64,000 nt of DNA from the NCBI GenBank assembly GCA_001898225.1, contig MKTJ01000058.1, positions 128,132 to 192,131 of the forward strand, read 5' to 3'. Shown here piece by piece: positions 7,657 to 18,000 of the stretch (positions are counted from its first letter, which is position 1; every line of letters starts with the position of its first letter). The notes under the pieces are model-generated. The model did not search any database, was not told where the DNA came from, and worked only from the letters and a program-made list of their open reading frames with translations. The DNA is from Chloroflexi bacterium 54-19 (GTDB lineage: Bacteria > Chloroflexota > Chloroflexia > Chloroheliales > Chloroheliaceae). Position numbers and translations under genes: made by a program.

Positions 7657-8754
7657 TTGGAAAATAAAAGACCAAAATCGCTCAGCGAACAAATCCAGTT
7701 TGAGGTTGATGAGTACGGCGAGCTCATCGGCCCGGTTGAGGTGGACCGCACTACCGTAGATTTAGCGGGGCTGCTTCCGCCGGTTACCCATAATTATGCC
7801 GCCAGTTCCGGTGGCCCGGTGCCGCCTGTTCGCCCGGTCGAGGTCTTGCCGCCGCGACCACAACCGGCTGCGAAACCGTCCAAAACCCGGCCTAAAAATC
7901 GCCGCTTGCCTGCGCCCAAAGAACAGGTTATCCTATGGTGGGGCGGAACCTTATTCGGCCTGCTACTCCTGGGCCTGGGGGCGTTTTTGTGGTTTTACGG
8001 CACCTACAAACAGGCCGAGCAGGTGCCGCTTCCCGCAGTTGACGTTAAAAACCTGACTATCCGGGAGCCGGTCTTGCCGCCCAACCAGCAAATCTCTTTC
8101 GAGGCCAAATACGCCGAAGCGCTCAGTGCCTATAACGGCGGCAAACCGGAAGACGCCGTCAACGACCTCAAACCCATCGTGGAGGTCGCGCCCAACTTCA
8201 AAAAGGACGCTGCCGCTTTTCTGTTGGTGGCGGAGCGGGCGGCGGCCCTCGCCCGGATGGGTGACGCCAATAACGAGCAACTCGCTATCGGCTATTTCGA
8301 TGATGCCCTTAATTTGAAGGATACCTACCCGGACGAACTTCTGGTACAATTCAAATTAAAGCCGGGCCTGTTGCCACAAGGCATAGATGATTTAACGGCC
8401 CTGGTCAGCGATTTGAACCAGCAAAAAAAGTGGTTCGAACTTTACCGGCAAGGCGAAAGCTTCCAGGCCAACAAGCAGATAAACTGGTTTGACAACGCCG
8501 TCACGCCCTGGCGGACCCTTTACGACCAGAACCGGACCTTTTTAAAAGACAAGGGCGACCGCTGGGTAGCTCTCCGGTTACTAGAGGCGTACCAGGCCCA
8601 ATCAACCTATAATTGCAAAACCAATAAAGATTATAATAAAGCCAGGCGTTCCCTTATAGACGCGCGGGGAATTACCATAGATAATGGTATGGTAGACGAG
8701 CGAACCGCCCTGGACAAGAAACTTACCACCATTGCGGCCCAGGGTTGCAATTAG
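7657..8754 (+). CDS. Bitopic membrane protein with extracytoplasmic TPR-like domain (copy 2)
   Basis: A 365-residue protein. About 88 residues of Pro-rich cytoplasmic tail precede one membrane helix (about 91-113), then a helical TPR-like outer domain (SAYNGGKPEDAVNDLKPIVE and later units). The end (WFDNAVTPWRTLYDQN, then RWVALRLLEAYQAQ) matches the protein encoded at 1697-2551, so the two are paralogues. The start is a TTG at 7657, chosen because AGGGGAG lies just before it and no ATG or GTG fits. It comes 17 bp after the E1-like gene. No catalytic residues seen. Role inferred: part of the same envelope complex. Confidence 0.72.
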   Translation: MENKRPKSLSEQIQFEVDEYGELIGPVEVDRTTVDLAGLLPPVTHNYAASSGGPVPPVRPVEVLPPRPQPAAKPSKTRPKNRRLPAPKEQVILWWGGTLFGLLLLGLGAFLWFYGTYKQAEQVPLPAVDVKNLTIREPVLPPNQQISFEAKYAEALSAYNGGKPEDAVNDLKPIVEVAPNFKKDAAAFLLVAERAAALARMGDANNEQLAIGYFDDALNLKDTYPDELLVQFKLKPGLLPQGIDDLTALVSDLNQQKKWFELYRQGESFQANKQINWFDNAVTPWRTLYDQNRTFLKDKGDRWVALRLLEAYQAQSTYNCKTNKDYNKARRSLIDARGITIDNGMVDERTALDKKLTTIAAQGCN

Positions 8755-8783
8755 GCCAGGCCTTAGAGAAAGAGTCGGTTGAA

Positions 8784-11255
8784 ATGGATCAGAACAGGCC
8801 CCTCACTCCCCAGGAACGCGAGTGGCAGCGCGAAAAACAACAACTGCCCCACGAAGCTGACAGTGATACTTTAGACGGCAGCGTCCAACTGACCCCGGAA
8901 GACCTGGCGAAATTACGCCGGGCCCAGGGGCAGGGCGGTTACCCGCCTAACCGGTCTGCCAATAATACGCCCGACCAGCCTCCCGAAGGCGCGACTATTC
9001 CGGCGATTCCTTTGAATATCCCGCGCAATAACCCGCCCGCGCCGCCGCCGACCCACTCTCAAACGCCCGGCCCCAATCCTGCCGAACTCGAATGGCACCG
9101 TGAGAAACAATTTCCGGGCGGTAACCAACCCGCCCCAGGTCGAGGGCCGGTTCCGCCCGAAGCTTTACCGACCCAACAGGCCCTACCCCCGGTGTCGCGC
9201 CAATCGCCCCCACCGGTAGGCCCGGAGGCCCTGCCGACCCGGCAGGCTCTACCCCCGGTCCAACGTCCACAGGGGACTCCGCCTGCCGGGCAATCACCGA
9301 GGACGGCCCCGGCTTTGCCAAACCAGCCGCGCCCGCAGGGTGGGCCCCCGGTGCCGCCCGCCAACCAGGCTCTACCACCAAACCAGAACCCGTCCCGGCC
9401 CTATCAACCGTTGGGGCAGTCCCCGCAAGGTGCGCCCAGGTTAACCCCGGAAGAAATGCAGTGGCAGCGCGAAAAACAAGCCTATCCCGGCATGACGCCC
9501 CAGGAAATGCAGTGGCAGCGTGAAAAGCAGGCTTACCCGACCGAACAAACTCGTCCCGCTCCCCCGCCGCCTCCGGGTATGTCACCCCAGGAGCGCCAGT
9601 GGCAGCAGGAGAAACAGGGTTATGGCGCGGGCGTGGCAGGTCTGACCCCGCAAGAACTAGAATGGCAGCGTGAGAAACAGGCTTATCCGCCCACAGCGGC
9701 TGGTTTAACACCCCAGGAACGCCAGTGGCAACAGGAGAAGCAGGCTTATGCGGCCCCGGCCCCCGGCATGACTCCGCAAGAGCGCCAGTGGCAGCAGGAA
9801 AAACAGGCTTACCCGGTTCAACCGGGCGCAGTCCCGCCGAATAACCGGAATACCCGGCCCGGTCCGGTTCCGCCCATAGCGCCGCCGCCCTATGGAGGCC
9901 CGGTAACGGTGGCCCAACCGCCGGAGCGCCGCCGGGGAGGCTGGGTCTGGTTTTTAATCCCGCTGGTGCTGCTGATAATCGCCGCGGCGGTGGTGGCCTT
10001 CTTGCTGCTGGTAAAACCCACCTCGGATAATCCGACCGCGACGGCTACCGCCAGTGTCGCCCAGATTACCGGCACGCCCGCTGTTACCGGTGGCTCTACT
10101 ACGAATACCCCCGGTACGCCCAGCGTAACCGGCACTCCCAACGGCACCCCCGGTGTCACGACCGGTGGGGCTTTGAATCCGGGCCAGTTGACTGCGACCG
10201 CGCAATCGGGGACTTCCCCCTCGGCAGGGACGAGCGCCGCCCAGAACGAGGACCTGTTTAACCAGGGCAAGTCTGCTTTCGATAACAAGCAGTGGGTAGA
10301 TGCTATTACCGCCTGGGAAAAGATTGACCCCAATTCGGCCACCTATGCCAAGACCAAGCCGCTCCTGGCGACGGCCTATTACAACCAGGCTAATAACCTG
10401 GCTCTGAACGGGACTGATGCCGATTCCCTGACCCAGGCTATCGGCTACTACAATAAATCCAGCGCCCTGGCCCCCGATAATGCCGATTACAGGACCGGCG
10501 CCGAGAACGCCAGTTTTTACCAGTCCGGCTCGAAGGCCCTCGGCGGCAAGGATTGGGATACGGCGGTAAACCTTTTGAGCCAGCTTTACTCGCGCAACCC
10601 CGATTTCCGCGACGTGACCCTGCTTTACTATAACGCGCTGGAAGGCCAGGGCGACACCCAGGTCGCGGCAGGCAACCTCGTGGCGGCCAAAGACAGCTAC
10701 AGCACCGCCCTCGGTTTGAACTTTAAAGGCAGCCCGCCCGATACCGCCGCACTACAGGCCAAACTGGCCGATGTAAACGCGAAATTAAACCCGACGCCGA
10801 CCGCTTCGCCTTCACCGTCCCCGACGGCGGTACCGACGCCAACCAAGAAGCCCGCGCCGACGCCAACCAAGAAGCCTGCGCCGACCAACACGCCGCTTGC
10901 GCCCTGTTCTAAAGGTGGGTCGGGTAGCAATTTCTTCCCCTTCCGCACCGGTCAGCCCCCGGTCCCGAACGTGCCGGACCAGGGCCGCAGCGGTGTGCGT
11001 GGGGTCGTACTTGATAAAAATGGTGCGCCGATTGCCGGGGCGACCGTACGTATCGCCACCAACGGGCATGTCTTTACCTCCGTTACCGATGGCGGCGGGA
11101 ACTATTTCCGGGAAGGTCTGGGCCGGGGAACCTGGACAATCTCGGTTACAGCCGCGCCCGGACGGACTATCTGTTATGGCGCTGGTGGCTCCGTAATGTT
11201 GAGCGGGCAGTCCGGTTTTTACGGTTCGGTTGATTTCACCGAATCGGTGCCGTAA
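8784..11255 (+). CDS. Membrane scaffold with repeated W/EKQ motifs, TPRs and a C-terminal beta-sandwich
   Basis: An 823-residue protein from the ATG at 8784. The cytoplasmic tail of ~385 residues is Pro/Gln-rich and disordered-looking, and carries eight copies of a short motif close to TPQE-x-x-W-x-x-EKQ: one at the very N-terminus, one diverged copy near residue 100, and six in the block 9441-9820. A membrane helix spans about 387-411. Outside are a Thr/Gly/Pro linker, a TPR-like domain (FNQGKSAFDNKQWVDAITAW and following), a Lys/Pro/Thr hinge with a tandem 24-bp repeat, and a last ~90-residue domain like the carboxypeptidase-regulatory beta-sandwich (GVVLDKNGAPIAGATVRI). The repeats look like docking sites for a partner, perhaps the UBC or TPR proteins next door; that link is inference. 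Confidence 0.75.
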   Translation: MDQNRPLTPQEREWQREKQQLPHEADSDTLDGSVQLTPEDLAKLRRAQGQGGYPPNRSANNTPDQPPEGATIPAIPLNIPRNNPPAPPPTHSQTPGPNPAELEWHREKQFPGGNQPAPGRGPVPPEALPTQQALPPVSRQSPPPVGPEALPTRQALPPVQRPQGTPPAGQSPRTAPALPNQPRPQGGPPVPPANQALPPNQNPSRPYQPLGQSPQGAPRLTPEEMQWQREKQAYPGMTPQEMQWQREKQAYPTEQTRPAPPPPPGMSPQERQWQQEKQGYGAGVAGLTPQELEWQREKQAYPPTAAGLTPQERQWQQEKQAYAAPAPGMTPQERQWQQEKQAYPVQPGAVPPNNRNTRPGPVPPIAPPPYGGPVTVAQPPERRRGGWVWFLIPLVLLIIAAAVVAFLLLVKPTSDNPTATATASVAQITGTPAVTGGSTTNTPGTPSVTGTPNGTPGVTTGGALNPGQLTATAQSGTSPSAGTSAAQNEDLFNQGKSAFDNKQWVDAITAWEKIDPNSATYAKTKPLLATAYYNQANNLALNGTDADSLTQAIGYYNKSSALAPDNADYRTGAENASFYQSGSKALGGKDWDTAVNLLSQLYSRNPDFRDVTLLYYNALEGQGDTQVAAGNLVAAKDSYSTALGLNFKGSPPDTAALQAKLADVNAKLNPTPTASPSPSPTAVPTPTKKPAPTPTKKPAPTNTPLAPCSKGGSGSNFFPFRTGQPPVPNVPDQGRSGVRGVVLDKNGAPIAGATVRIATNGHVFTSVTDGGGNYFREGLGRGTWTISVTAAPGRTICYGAGGSVMLSGQSGFYGSVDFTESVP
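9441..9820 (+). repeat. Block of six in-frame TPQE-W-EKQ motif repeats
   Basis: Six copies of a 13-residue motif, first residues L/M-T/S-P-Q/E-E and core W-Q-R/Q-E-K-Q followed by A/G-Y, spaced by variable Pro/Ala linkers. Two more copies lie near the N-terminus of the same protein. Trp, Glu-Lys-Gln and the leading Pro are invariant in this block while the linkers differ, which argues for selection on the motif rather than recent slippage. Confidence 0.85.
10833..10880 (+). repeat. Tandem 24-bp repeat (Pro/Thr/Lys hinge)
   Basis: Two adjacent 24-bp copies, differing at one base, encode PTPTKKPA twice in the hinge before the C-terminal beta-sandwich of the scaffold protein. This is low-complexity coding repeat, not a mobile element. 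Confidence 0.8.
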
Positions 11256-11297
11256 CCTGGGTTTTGTCAGGGGCCGGGCTATTTAACGGGAGCAAGG

Positions 11298-12422
11298 ATG
11301 AAAATAAATCCGTACAACCGCATACGCCTGGCCCTGCCGGTTTTGCTGCTGGCCCTGTTGTTAAGCGGGTGCGGCCAGGAGACGGTCGCGCCTACGGCTC
11401 TCGCCAACCCGACCCCGGTGGGCACACCCTCGGCGGGTCCGCCTACCCCGGTCCCGGCAACGGTCACCCCGCTTGCCAGGGGGATGCCGTTTTTGCGGCC
11501 TTACCCGGCGGCGACCGCCTTCGACCTGGGCAAAGATTTTGGGGAAGCCCTCAAATCCAGGGAAGCGGCCCTGCTGGGTAACGAGTTAGCCGCCCGGGTT
11601 AGCAGCCAGCAATACTTCACTTCCGACACCTCTACTCAAGTCCTCGCCTACTACGAACCCACTCTCTACCAGCTCGGTTATCAAAAAATTGGCCGTATCG
11701 ACATCAGCCTGCTAACCGTGGGGACGGCCAGCACCCTGGCGGCCCTTTTCGCTGCCGGGACCGCTCCCGATTCCCCGGCCCTCCTGGTGACGACTGTCGG
11801 GCCGCTTTCGGCTTCGGACCTGGCCCAACTGAAGACCTATAACTCGGATGTCGCCGGGCAAATTCACCAGAACGACCTGTTGATAAACGTTTTTAGCGGG
11901 TTTACTTACGGCCAGGTCCCGGCCCAGATAATCATCCCGGATGCCACGCTGGTCAGCACCCGGCCAAATGTTCCGCTCTACCCGCAGCTAACCTCGCTCG
12001 ACCTGGGGGCCGGGTTCTATACGACCATCAACCAGGCCCTGGTCGGGCTGGTCGGCCAGGAAGCGAGTATAAACGCCAAGCTGAATTTCTACCGGATGAG
12101 CGGGATGCCCGGCGATTTCTGGACCTTCTATGACACCGAGATGCCCAAACTCGACTACCGGCGGGCAGGTCAGGTCGATGTCGGCTCGGTCGCGGCCATC
12201 GGCAAAGTCAAAAACCAGGCCGTCCTTTACGAAAAAGAAGACGCTTCCCGCTCCGGCACGATGGTGATTAGCCTGGGGCCGTGGTCGGATACAGATTACG
12301 TCCTGCTTACCAAAATTGTCCTGCTGGCGAAGCAAAATCTCAAAGCCGGGGACACGATTGTCATCATCGTTTCTAACCTGCCGCTCTCCGGTTTGTCGAA
12401 CGGCCTCCTTAAAGGCAAATAG
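11298..12422 (+). CDS. Lipoprotein with internally duplicated domain
   Basis: A 374-residue protein. The signal peptide ends in a lipobox LLSGC with the lipidated Cys at 25, then a Pro/Thr-rich tether. The body seems to hold two copies of one ~85-residue unit: AYYEPTLYQLGYQKIGRIDI and TFYDTEMPKLDYRRAGQVDV open the two halves, and each ends in a hydrophobic strand before N-x-F/L. No known enzyme motif. It should sit on the outer face of the membrane next to the TPR and stalk domains of its neighbours. GGGAG-N6 precedes the ATG, a good ribosome site. I do not recognise the family. Confidence 0.72.
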   Translation: MKINPYNRIRLALPVLLLALLLSGCGQETVAPTALANPTPVGTPSAGPPTPVPATVTPLARGMPFLRPYPAATAFDLGKDFGEALKSREAALLGNELAARVSSQQYFTSDTSTQVLAYYEPTLYQLGYQKIGRIDISLLTVGTASTLAALFAAGTAPDSPALLVTTVGPLSASDLAQLKTYNSDVAGQIHQNDLLINVFSGFTYGQVPAQIIIPDATLVSTRPNVPLYPQLTSLDLGAGFYTTINQALVGLVGQEASINAKLNFYRMSGMPGDFWTFYDTEMPKLDYRRAGQVDVGSVAAIGKVKNQAVLYEKEDASRSGTMVISLGPWSDTDYVLLTKIVLLAKQNLKAGDTIVIIVSNLPLSGLSNGLLKGK

Positions 12423-12525
12423 AGGGGGGTGGACTGGAAATTGCTTTAAAACAAGCAAGCCAGGTGTAGTAGCGTGTGGCCTTTTAACTAACCTTTTCGC
12501 GGAAACATCTTTAACAAAATCCATT

Positions 12526-15009
12526 ATGGTTTATAAATTTAACCCGAAGTATTTAGCCCGAATAGCTTCTTTGTGTGTGACCCTTTTGCTGTGCCTGCCC
12601 CTGCTCGATTGGGGCCAGGTCGTGACGGCTCGCCCTTTTTCGGCGGACGACAGCCAGACCTTTCCCCAGACCGGCAAGACGGTCAGCGGCGAGTTTCTAA
12701 AATACTGGCAAGCTAAAGGTGGGGTGGCTGTCTTTGGCCTGCCGATTTCCGACCCGCAGTACCAGACCGACCCCGAAACCGGCCAGAGCTATCTCACCCA
12801 GTATTTCGAGCGCAACCGCTTCGAGTTGCAGCCCGGCCCTAACGGCAACCAGGTCCAACTCGGTCTTCTGGGTAAAGAGTTGCGCCGTGAAGCCCTCAAA
12901 GCGGACCCCGACTTCCAGAAGGTTGACCCGCTGGTGGACCCCGACTTCCCGGCCTCGGAGCAGATGTATTTCCCCGAAACCGGCCACAATTTGCGCTTCC
13001 GGTTTCTCGATTACTGGAAACAAAACGGCGGCCAGGAGCAATTCGGCCTGCCTATTAGCGAGGAACACCTTGAATTCGAGCCGGTCAGCGGCGGCTACTA
13101 CCTGACCCAATGGTTCGAACGGGCCCGCTTTGAATATCACCCCGAAAAACAGCCGCCCAACGATGTGCTGCTGGGTCTGCTGGGCCGCCAGTTGCTTGAT
13201 TACAACAGCAACTTTAACTTTACCTGGAAAATCGGGCGGCGGGCCTCTTACCTGACCGACCCCAACTCGATTTTCGTGGACGGCAAGGGCAATGTCTATG
13301 TCAACGACCGGGCCGATGGGCGTATCAACAAGTACAACAGCCAGTTCAAGCTGGTTAACTACTGGTACACCGGCGGCACCAGCCAGGCTATCGCCGGTAT
13401 CGCCCGCGCCAACCCCTCGAACGACACGCCCGTACTTTATCAGATTGGCACCTCCCAGAGTACGAAGGTCAACAAGCTTATGCCCAACGGCCAGTGGCAA
13501 ACCATCGAACTGGCTGACGCGGGGGACTCCGATAGCCTCGCCCCGAACCTGGGCCTGGCCGTGGACGAGAGCGAAAACATCTATATTTTGAAGTACGCCA
13601 GTTCCAGCAATTACCTGGTCTGGAAGTACAACTCGAAAGGGCTTTTCCTGCAAAAACTGGTCAAACGCTCGGACGTGACCGACCCGACCGCCTTTTTCGT
13701 CAGCAAGGGCAAGATTTATATCGCCAACGGCACCGCGGGGAATTACAAGGTTTTTAACGCCGATACCACCCAGTCCAACGCGGCGAGTGGCGATACCTTT
13801 AGCCTGGGGACGGACTCGACCAAGCTCAAAGGGGCGCTGGCTATTACCCTGGATAGCGAGGGGAACGTCTTTGTAGGGGAGGCCGGGCAGATTGATACCT
13901 TCGACCGCAATGGCACCGCCGGGTTGCCCTTTGGCACGCCGGGGCGGGGTGGCGGCCAGATTTTCAACCCGGCAGGGCTGGCTACCGATAAAGAGGGTAA
14001 TTTGTATATCGCCGACCCGGCCAACCACCAGGTCAGCATTTTTGACCAGACCGGCAATTTCAAGACCAATTTACAGGACCGCCCCTACAACCTGGACGGC
14101 AGCCTGGTAGCTGCCGGGGGTGTTGCGGTCAACTCGACCAGCCCCGGCTCTATCCTGGTTTCCGACCCGGTCAACAAGCGCATCCAGAAGTTCGATACCA
14201 CCGGGAATTTCTTGCAAAAGTGGTCGGCTTCGGGGATTTCGCTGTTAGCGGTCGCGCCCGACAACGCCAATTTTTATGGCCTCGATAGCGTGAACGGGCT
14301 GGTTATCAAGTTCGACGCCGACGGCAAAGAACTGGCGAAATGGGACGGCAGCGTTACTGGCAAAGGGAAGTTTAACTTGCCCGGTGGGCTGGCGGTAGGG
14401 CCGGACGGCAGCGTCTATGTGGCCGATACCGGCAACCAGCGTATCGTTAAGCTCGACGCCAAGGGAGGGTTGCTGACAGCCTGGGGCGCGAAAGGCGCGG
14501 GAGATGGGCAATTTGGCGGCACCGGTTTTAACAACGTTTTTGACGGGCCGACCTCGCTTGCGGTCGAACCCGGCACCGGCAATCTCTACGTGGTAGACCC
14601 GGCCCTCTACCGGGTCCAGAAGTTCAACCCGCAGGGAAAATTGCTCGGTATCATTACCAACTTGGCTAACAACCGGGCCTTCGAGCCGGTCGCCGTGGCC
14701 GCTGCCCCACCTCAGAATACGCCCGGCTCGGATTCGACCGCTACCACGCCCACCCCTGCGGCAACCGCCCCGGCCAACGGGACGCCCGGCGAAGGTATCT
14801 ATATCCTGACCAGGGACACCCTTTACCGGCTCGACCGAGACGGCAAGGTGGCGACCAGTATCACGGCAAATGTGCTGCTCGAAGGTATGAGCGGCGGCGA
14901 TACGGGGGATGGCGGTATCGGCAACCTGACGAGCCTGGCCGCCGACAATAGCGGCAACCTCTACGCCACCGATAAATTTGGACGACTCGTAAAATTCAGG
15001 ACCAGGTGA
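12526..15009 (+). CDS. Secreted protein: duplicated FGLPIS-type domain plus NHL beta-propeller
   Basis: An 827-residue protein from the ATG at 12526, chosen because a signal peptide (about residues 1-32) follows directly. Two tandem ~85-residue units come next, each with F-L-x-YW-x-x-x-GG, FGLPIS and FER-x-RFE-type cores; such units are common in exported Chloroflexota proteins. The rest is a set of NHL-type repeats (GLAVGPDGSVYVADTGNQRI is the clearest), expected to fold as a beta-propeller, with a Pro/Thr linker near residue 730. It ends one base before the ATG of the EccC-like gene and so belongs to the same unit. Likely a surface or wall component of the secretion locus. No lipobox or sortase motif seen. 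Confidence 0.8.
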   Translation: MVYKFNPKYLARIASLCVTLLLCLPLLDWGQVVTARPFSADDSQTFPQTGKTVSGEFLKYWQAKGGVAVFGLPISDPQYQTDPETGQSYLTQYFERNRFELQPGPNGNQVQLGLLGKELRREALKADPDFQKVDPLVDPDFPASEQMYFPETGHNLRFRFLDYWKQNGGQEQFGLPISEEHLEFEPVSGGYYLTQWFERARFEYHPEKQPPNDVLLGLLGRQLLDYNSNFNFTWKIGRRASYLTDPNSIFVDGKGNVYVNDRADGRINKYNSQFKLVNYWYTGGTSQAIAGIARANPSNDTPVLYQIGTSQSTKVNKLMPNGQWQTIELADAGDSDSLAPNLGLAVDESENIYILKYASSSNYLVWKYNSKGLFLQKLVKRSDVTDPTAFFVSKGKIYIANGTAGNYKVFNADTTQSNAASGDTFSLGTDSTKLKGALAITLDSEGNVFVGEAGQIDTFDRNGTAGLPFGTPGRGGGQIFNPAGLATDKEGNLYIADPANHQVSIFDQTGNFKTNLQDRPYNLDGSLVAAGGVAVNSTSPGSILVSDPVNKRIQKFDTTGNFLQKWSASGISLLAVAPDNANFYGLDSVNGLVIKFDADGKELAKWDGSVTGKGKFNLPGGLAVGPDGSVYVADTGNQRIVKLDAKGGLLTAWGAKGAGDGQFGGTGFNNVFDGPTSLAVEPGTGNLYVVDPALYRVQKFNPQGKLLGIITNLANNRAFEPVAVAAAPPQNTPGSDSTATTPTPAATAPANGTPGEGIYILTRDTLYRLDRDGKVATSITANVLLEGMSGGDTGDGGIGNLTSLAADNSGNLYATDKFGRLVKFRTR

Positions 15010-15010
15010 C

Positions 15011-18000
15011 ATGGCAAACGAAGAACGAATAATTTTTAACCGGCCTCCCAGGGTGCAGCGCTCCTTACCGCGCGGTGAGGTCGAAATCCCGCCGCCGCCT
15101 CAGCCCAGTTTCAAGGGCGGGCGCATGGGCTGGCTGGTCCTGATTTTACCCGTCGGGCTGGCCTTGCTTACTCTGCTCAGCAGCATTTTGATTGTGATAA
15201 TTCGCCCCGACATCAACCCGGTCTTCCTCCTGGCGACCGGCCTGATGTCGGTCGGGTTCCTGGTCAGCAGCGTGGTCAGCCTGTTTGAAAAGCTGATGAG
15301 CGACCGCGAGGAACGCCGCAACTACACCCGCATCCTGGAGGAAACCGAAAACGAACTGCGGAACTTTCGCCGCGAACAGCAGACCATCCTGCACTATCTC
15401 TACCCGGCCCTGCCCCAGATTTTCGAATGGCCGCGCCGGCTCGACCTGCGGTTGTGGGAGCGCCGCCCGCTCGACCCCGATTTCATGAACCTGCGGCTTG
15501 GCATCGGGTCGCGCCTCAACAATATCCCGGTCAACACCCTTAAAAAGAACCGCCCGGCTCCCCTGCTGGACCGGGCTGTCGGCATTTCCCAGGCTTTCCA
15601 GGAAATCCCTGATGTGCCGGACATGGTCGAACTCGGCAAGGTGGCTTTCCTGGGCCTGGTCGGGCCCCAGGAGTTGACCGCGCCCTTTACACGCTCGATT
15701 ATCTGCCACCTGGCCGCCCTTCACTCGCCGGAAGATGTAAAAGTCCTGGCGACCTACTCGCCCACCCGCGCCGAGGATTGGTTCTGGCTCGGCTGGTTAC
15801 CCCACGCCCGCGTCAGCAACCAGCACGGCGAGGATTTTCCCCTGGTCGCTTCTCACTCCGACCAGTTGGAGGTTTTGAGCAATTTTGTCCTCGAAACCCT
15901 CAAAGCCCGCCAGAACCGCCGCGACCAGGAAGGCAGCGGGTTCGAGTTAAACCCGAATAAGCCGAGGGCCGCCTATACTTTCCCGAACCTGGTCTGGTTT
16001 GTCGAGAACTTTGAATTGGTGCAGGACGAACCAGCTATCAAGAAGTTGTTCGAGGTCGGGGCCGACCTGGGGGTCTACCTCGTGACAACCAGCCCCGACC
16101 TGAGCGGTATCCCGGCCCAATGCCGTGCTGTCGCCGAAATCCTGCCCAATAGCCGGGTCCGCTATTCGACCGCCGGGGAAAATGGCCGGGTCACCACGCT
16201 TTTACCCGACCTGGCTTCGCTCGGTGATTGCGAGGATTTCAGCCTGGCGATGGCCCCTATCAAGCTCAAGGCGACCAGCGAGAAAGGCGAGTTTACCAGC
16301 AGTCTCCGCCTGCTCGATATGCTCGAACTGATGCCCGCCAACGGCGAGATGTTCGACCCGCTGGCTTTCTGGAATCGCTCGGCGGTAGCCCAGCTAAAAG
16401 CTCCGATTGGCCGGGTCTTTGGCGGGCAACCTCTTTTCCTCGATATTTCGGACAAAGGTCACGGTCCTCACGGCCTGATTGCCGGGACGACCGGGAGCGG
16501 TAAGAGCGAGCTTTTGCTGACCATTGTCAGTTCGCTGGCCCTGACCAACCACCCCGACAACCTGAATTTCATCCTGGGCGACTTCAAAGGTGGGGCGACC
16601 TTCAACCCCTTCGTAAACCTGCCGCACGTGGTCGGTATGATGAGTGACCTCGATTTGCCGATTGTAGAGCGGGCCATGACCGCGATTTTCTCGGAACTCA
16701 AACGCCGGGAGCATCTTCTGAAACAGGAAGGCGTGACCCATATCCGGGATTACCAGAAGAAAAAGCCCCGGCCCAAGACGCCTTTGCCCTATCTGCTGGT
16801 CATTATTGACGAGTTCGCGGAGATGAAAGAACAGGCTCCCGACTTCATGGACAAAATTGTTAATATCGCCCGGACAGGCCGGACCCTGGGGGTCCATCTT
16901 ATCCTGGCGACCCAGCGCCCGGCGGGGATTGTTTCCGGCCAGCTTAATTCCAACACCAAGTTCCGGCTCTGTCTGCGGGTTGAGTCGGCAGATGACAGCG
17001 TGGACATGCTTGGTCGCAAAGACGCCGCCCTGATTCCCAGCAACGCTCCCGGTCGCTCTTTCTTCAAGGTTGGCTCGGATATTTACGAGCAGTTCCAGGT
17101 CGCCCGCGTGGCTATCCCGTTTGAGGGAGGTGAGGAAGGCCAGAAAGACGAGCAGGAGGTCAGGATTGTCGACCATTACTGGCGTTCGGCCCCGCTTGCG
17201 CCTGATAAGCTGACCCGGAGCGGCCCTATCCTCCTCGACGACGATGAAGATAACCAGGTGGCGATGGATTATGACGTGATAGTGCGGCAATGCCTGGACG
17301 CCGCCCGGCGGACTATTCTCCGCAACAGCCACCGGCCCTGGCTCGAACCGCTCAAGACCCAGTATTTTCTACCCGACCTGCTGGAAGCCCAGGCTCTCCC
17401 GGCTTTCGGTCAGAAAAGCGACAACTGGCCCGACCAGCCGCCTTTTGGCTACGGCTGCGCCCCGGTCGCTACCGTAGATGACGTGGTGGCCCAGGACCAG
17501 TATTCGCTGATGCTCGACCTGGCCCGGCAGGGCAGTTACTGTATCAGTGGTCTCGGTGTGAGCGGCAAAACCACCCTCCTGCGTACGATGTTGCTGGGTC
17601 TGGCCCTGACGCACGCGCCGGACCGGGTCCGTTTCGCCATCGTGGATATGGGTAACACCCTGGGCGATTTCGCCAACCTGCCCCATCCGACCGGTTACGT
17701 TTCGATTTCGCAAAAAAATCTGCTGAACGGTTTCATGCGCGACCTGTACGAGGAGTTGCAGCGCCGTAAGCATCTCTTTGCGCGGGCGGGTGTCCTCGAC
17801 CTGGCTTCGTACCGGGCCCAGGACGCTACCTTACCGGTAATCTTTATCGCGTTCGATAACTTTGCCTCTATCCGGCACGACCCCCCCTTTGACATGGAAT
17901 ATCTCAAGGCGATTGTGCGGGAGGGTCGCTCCTACGGGCTGCACCTGGCGATTACGATGGAGCGCGCCATGGATTTCGAGCATGGCCGGATGATGGACGA

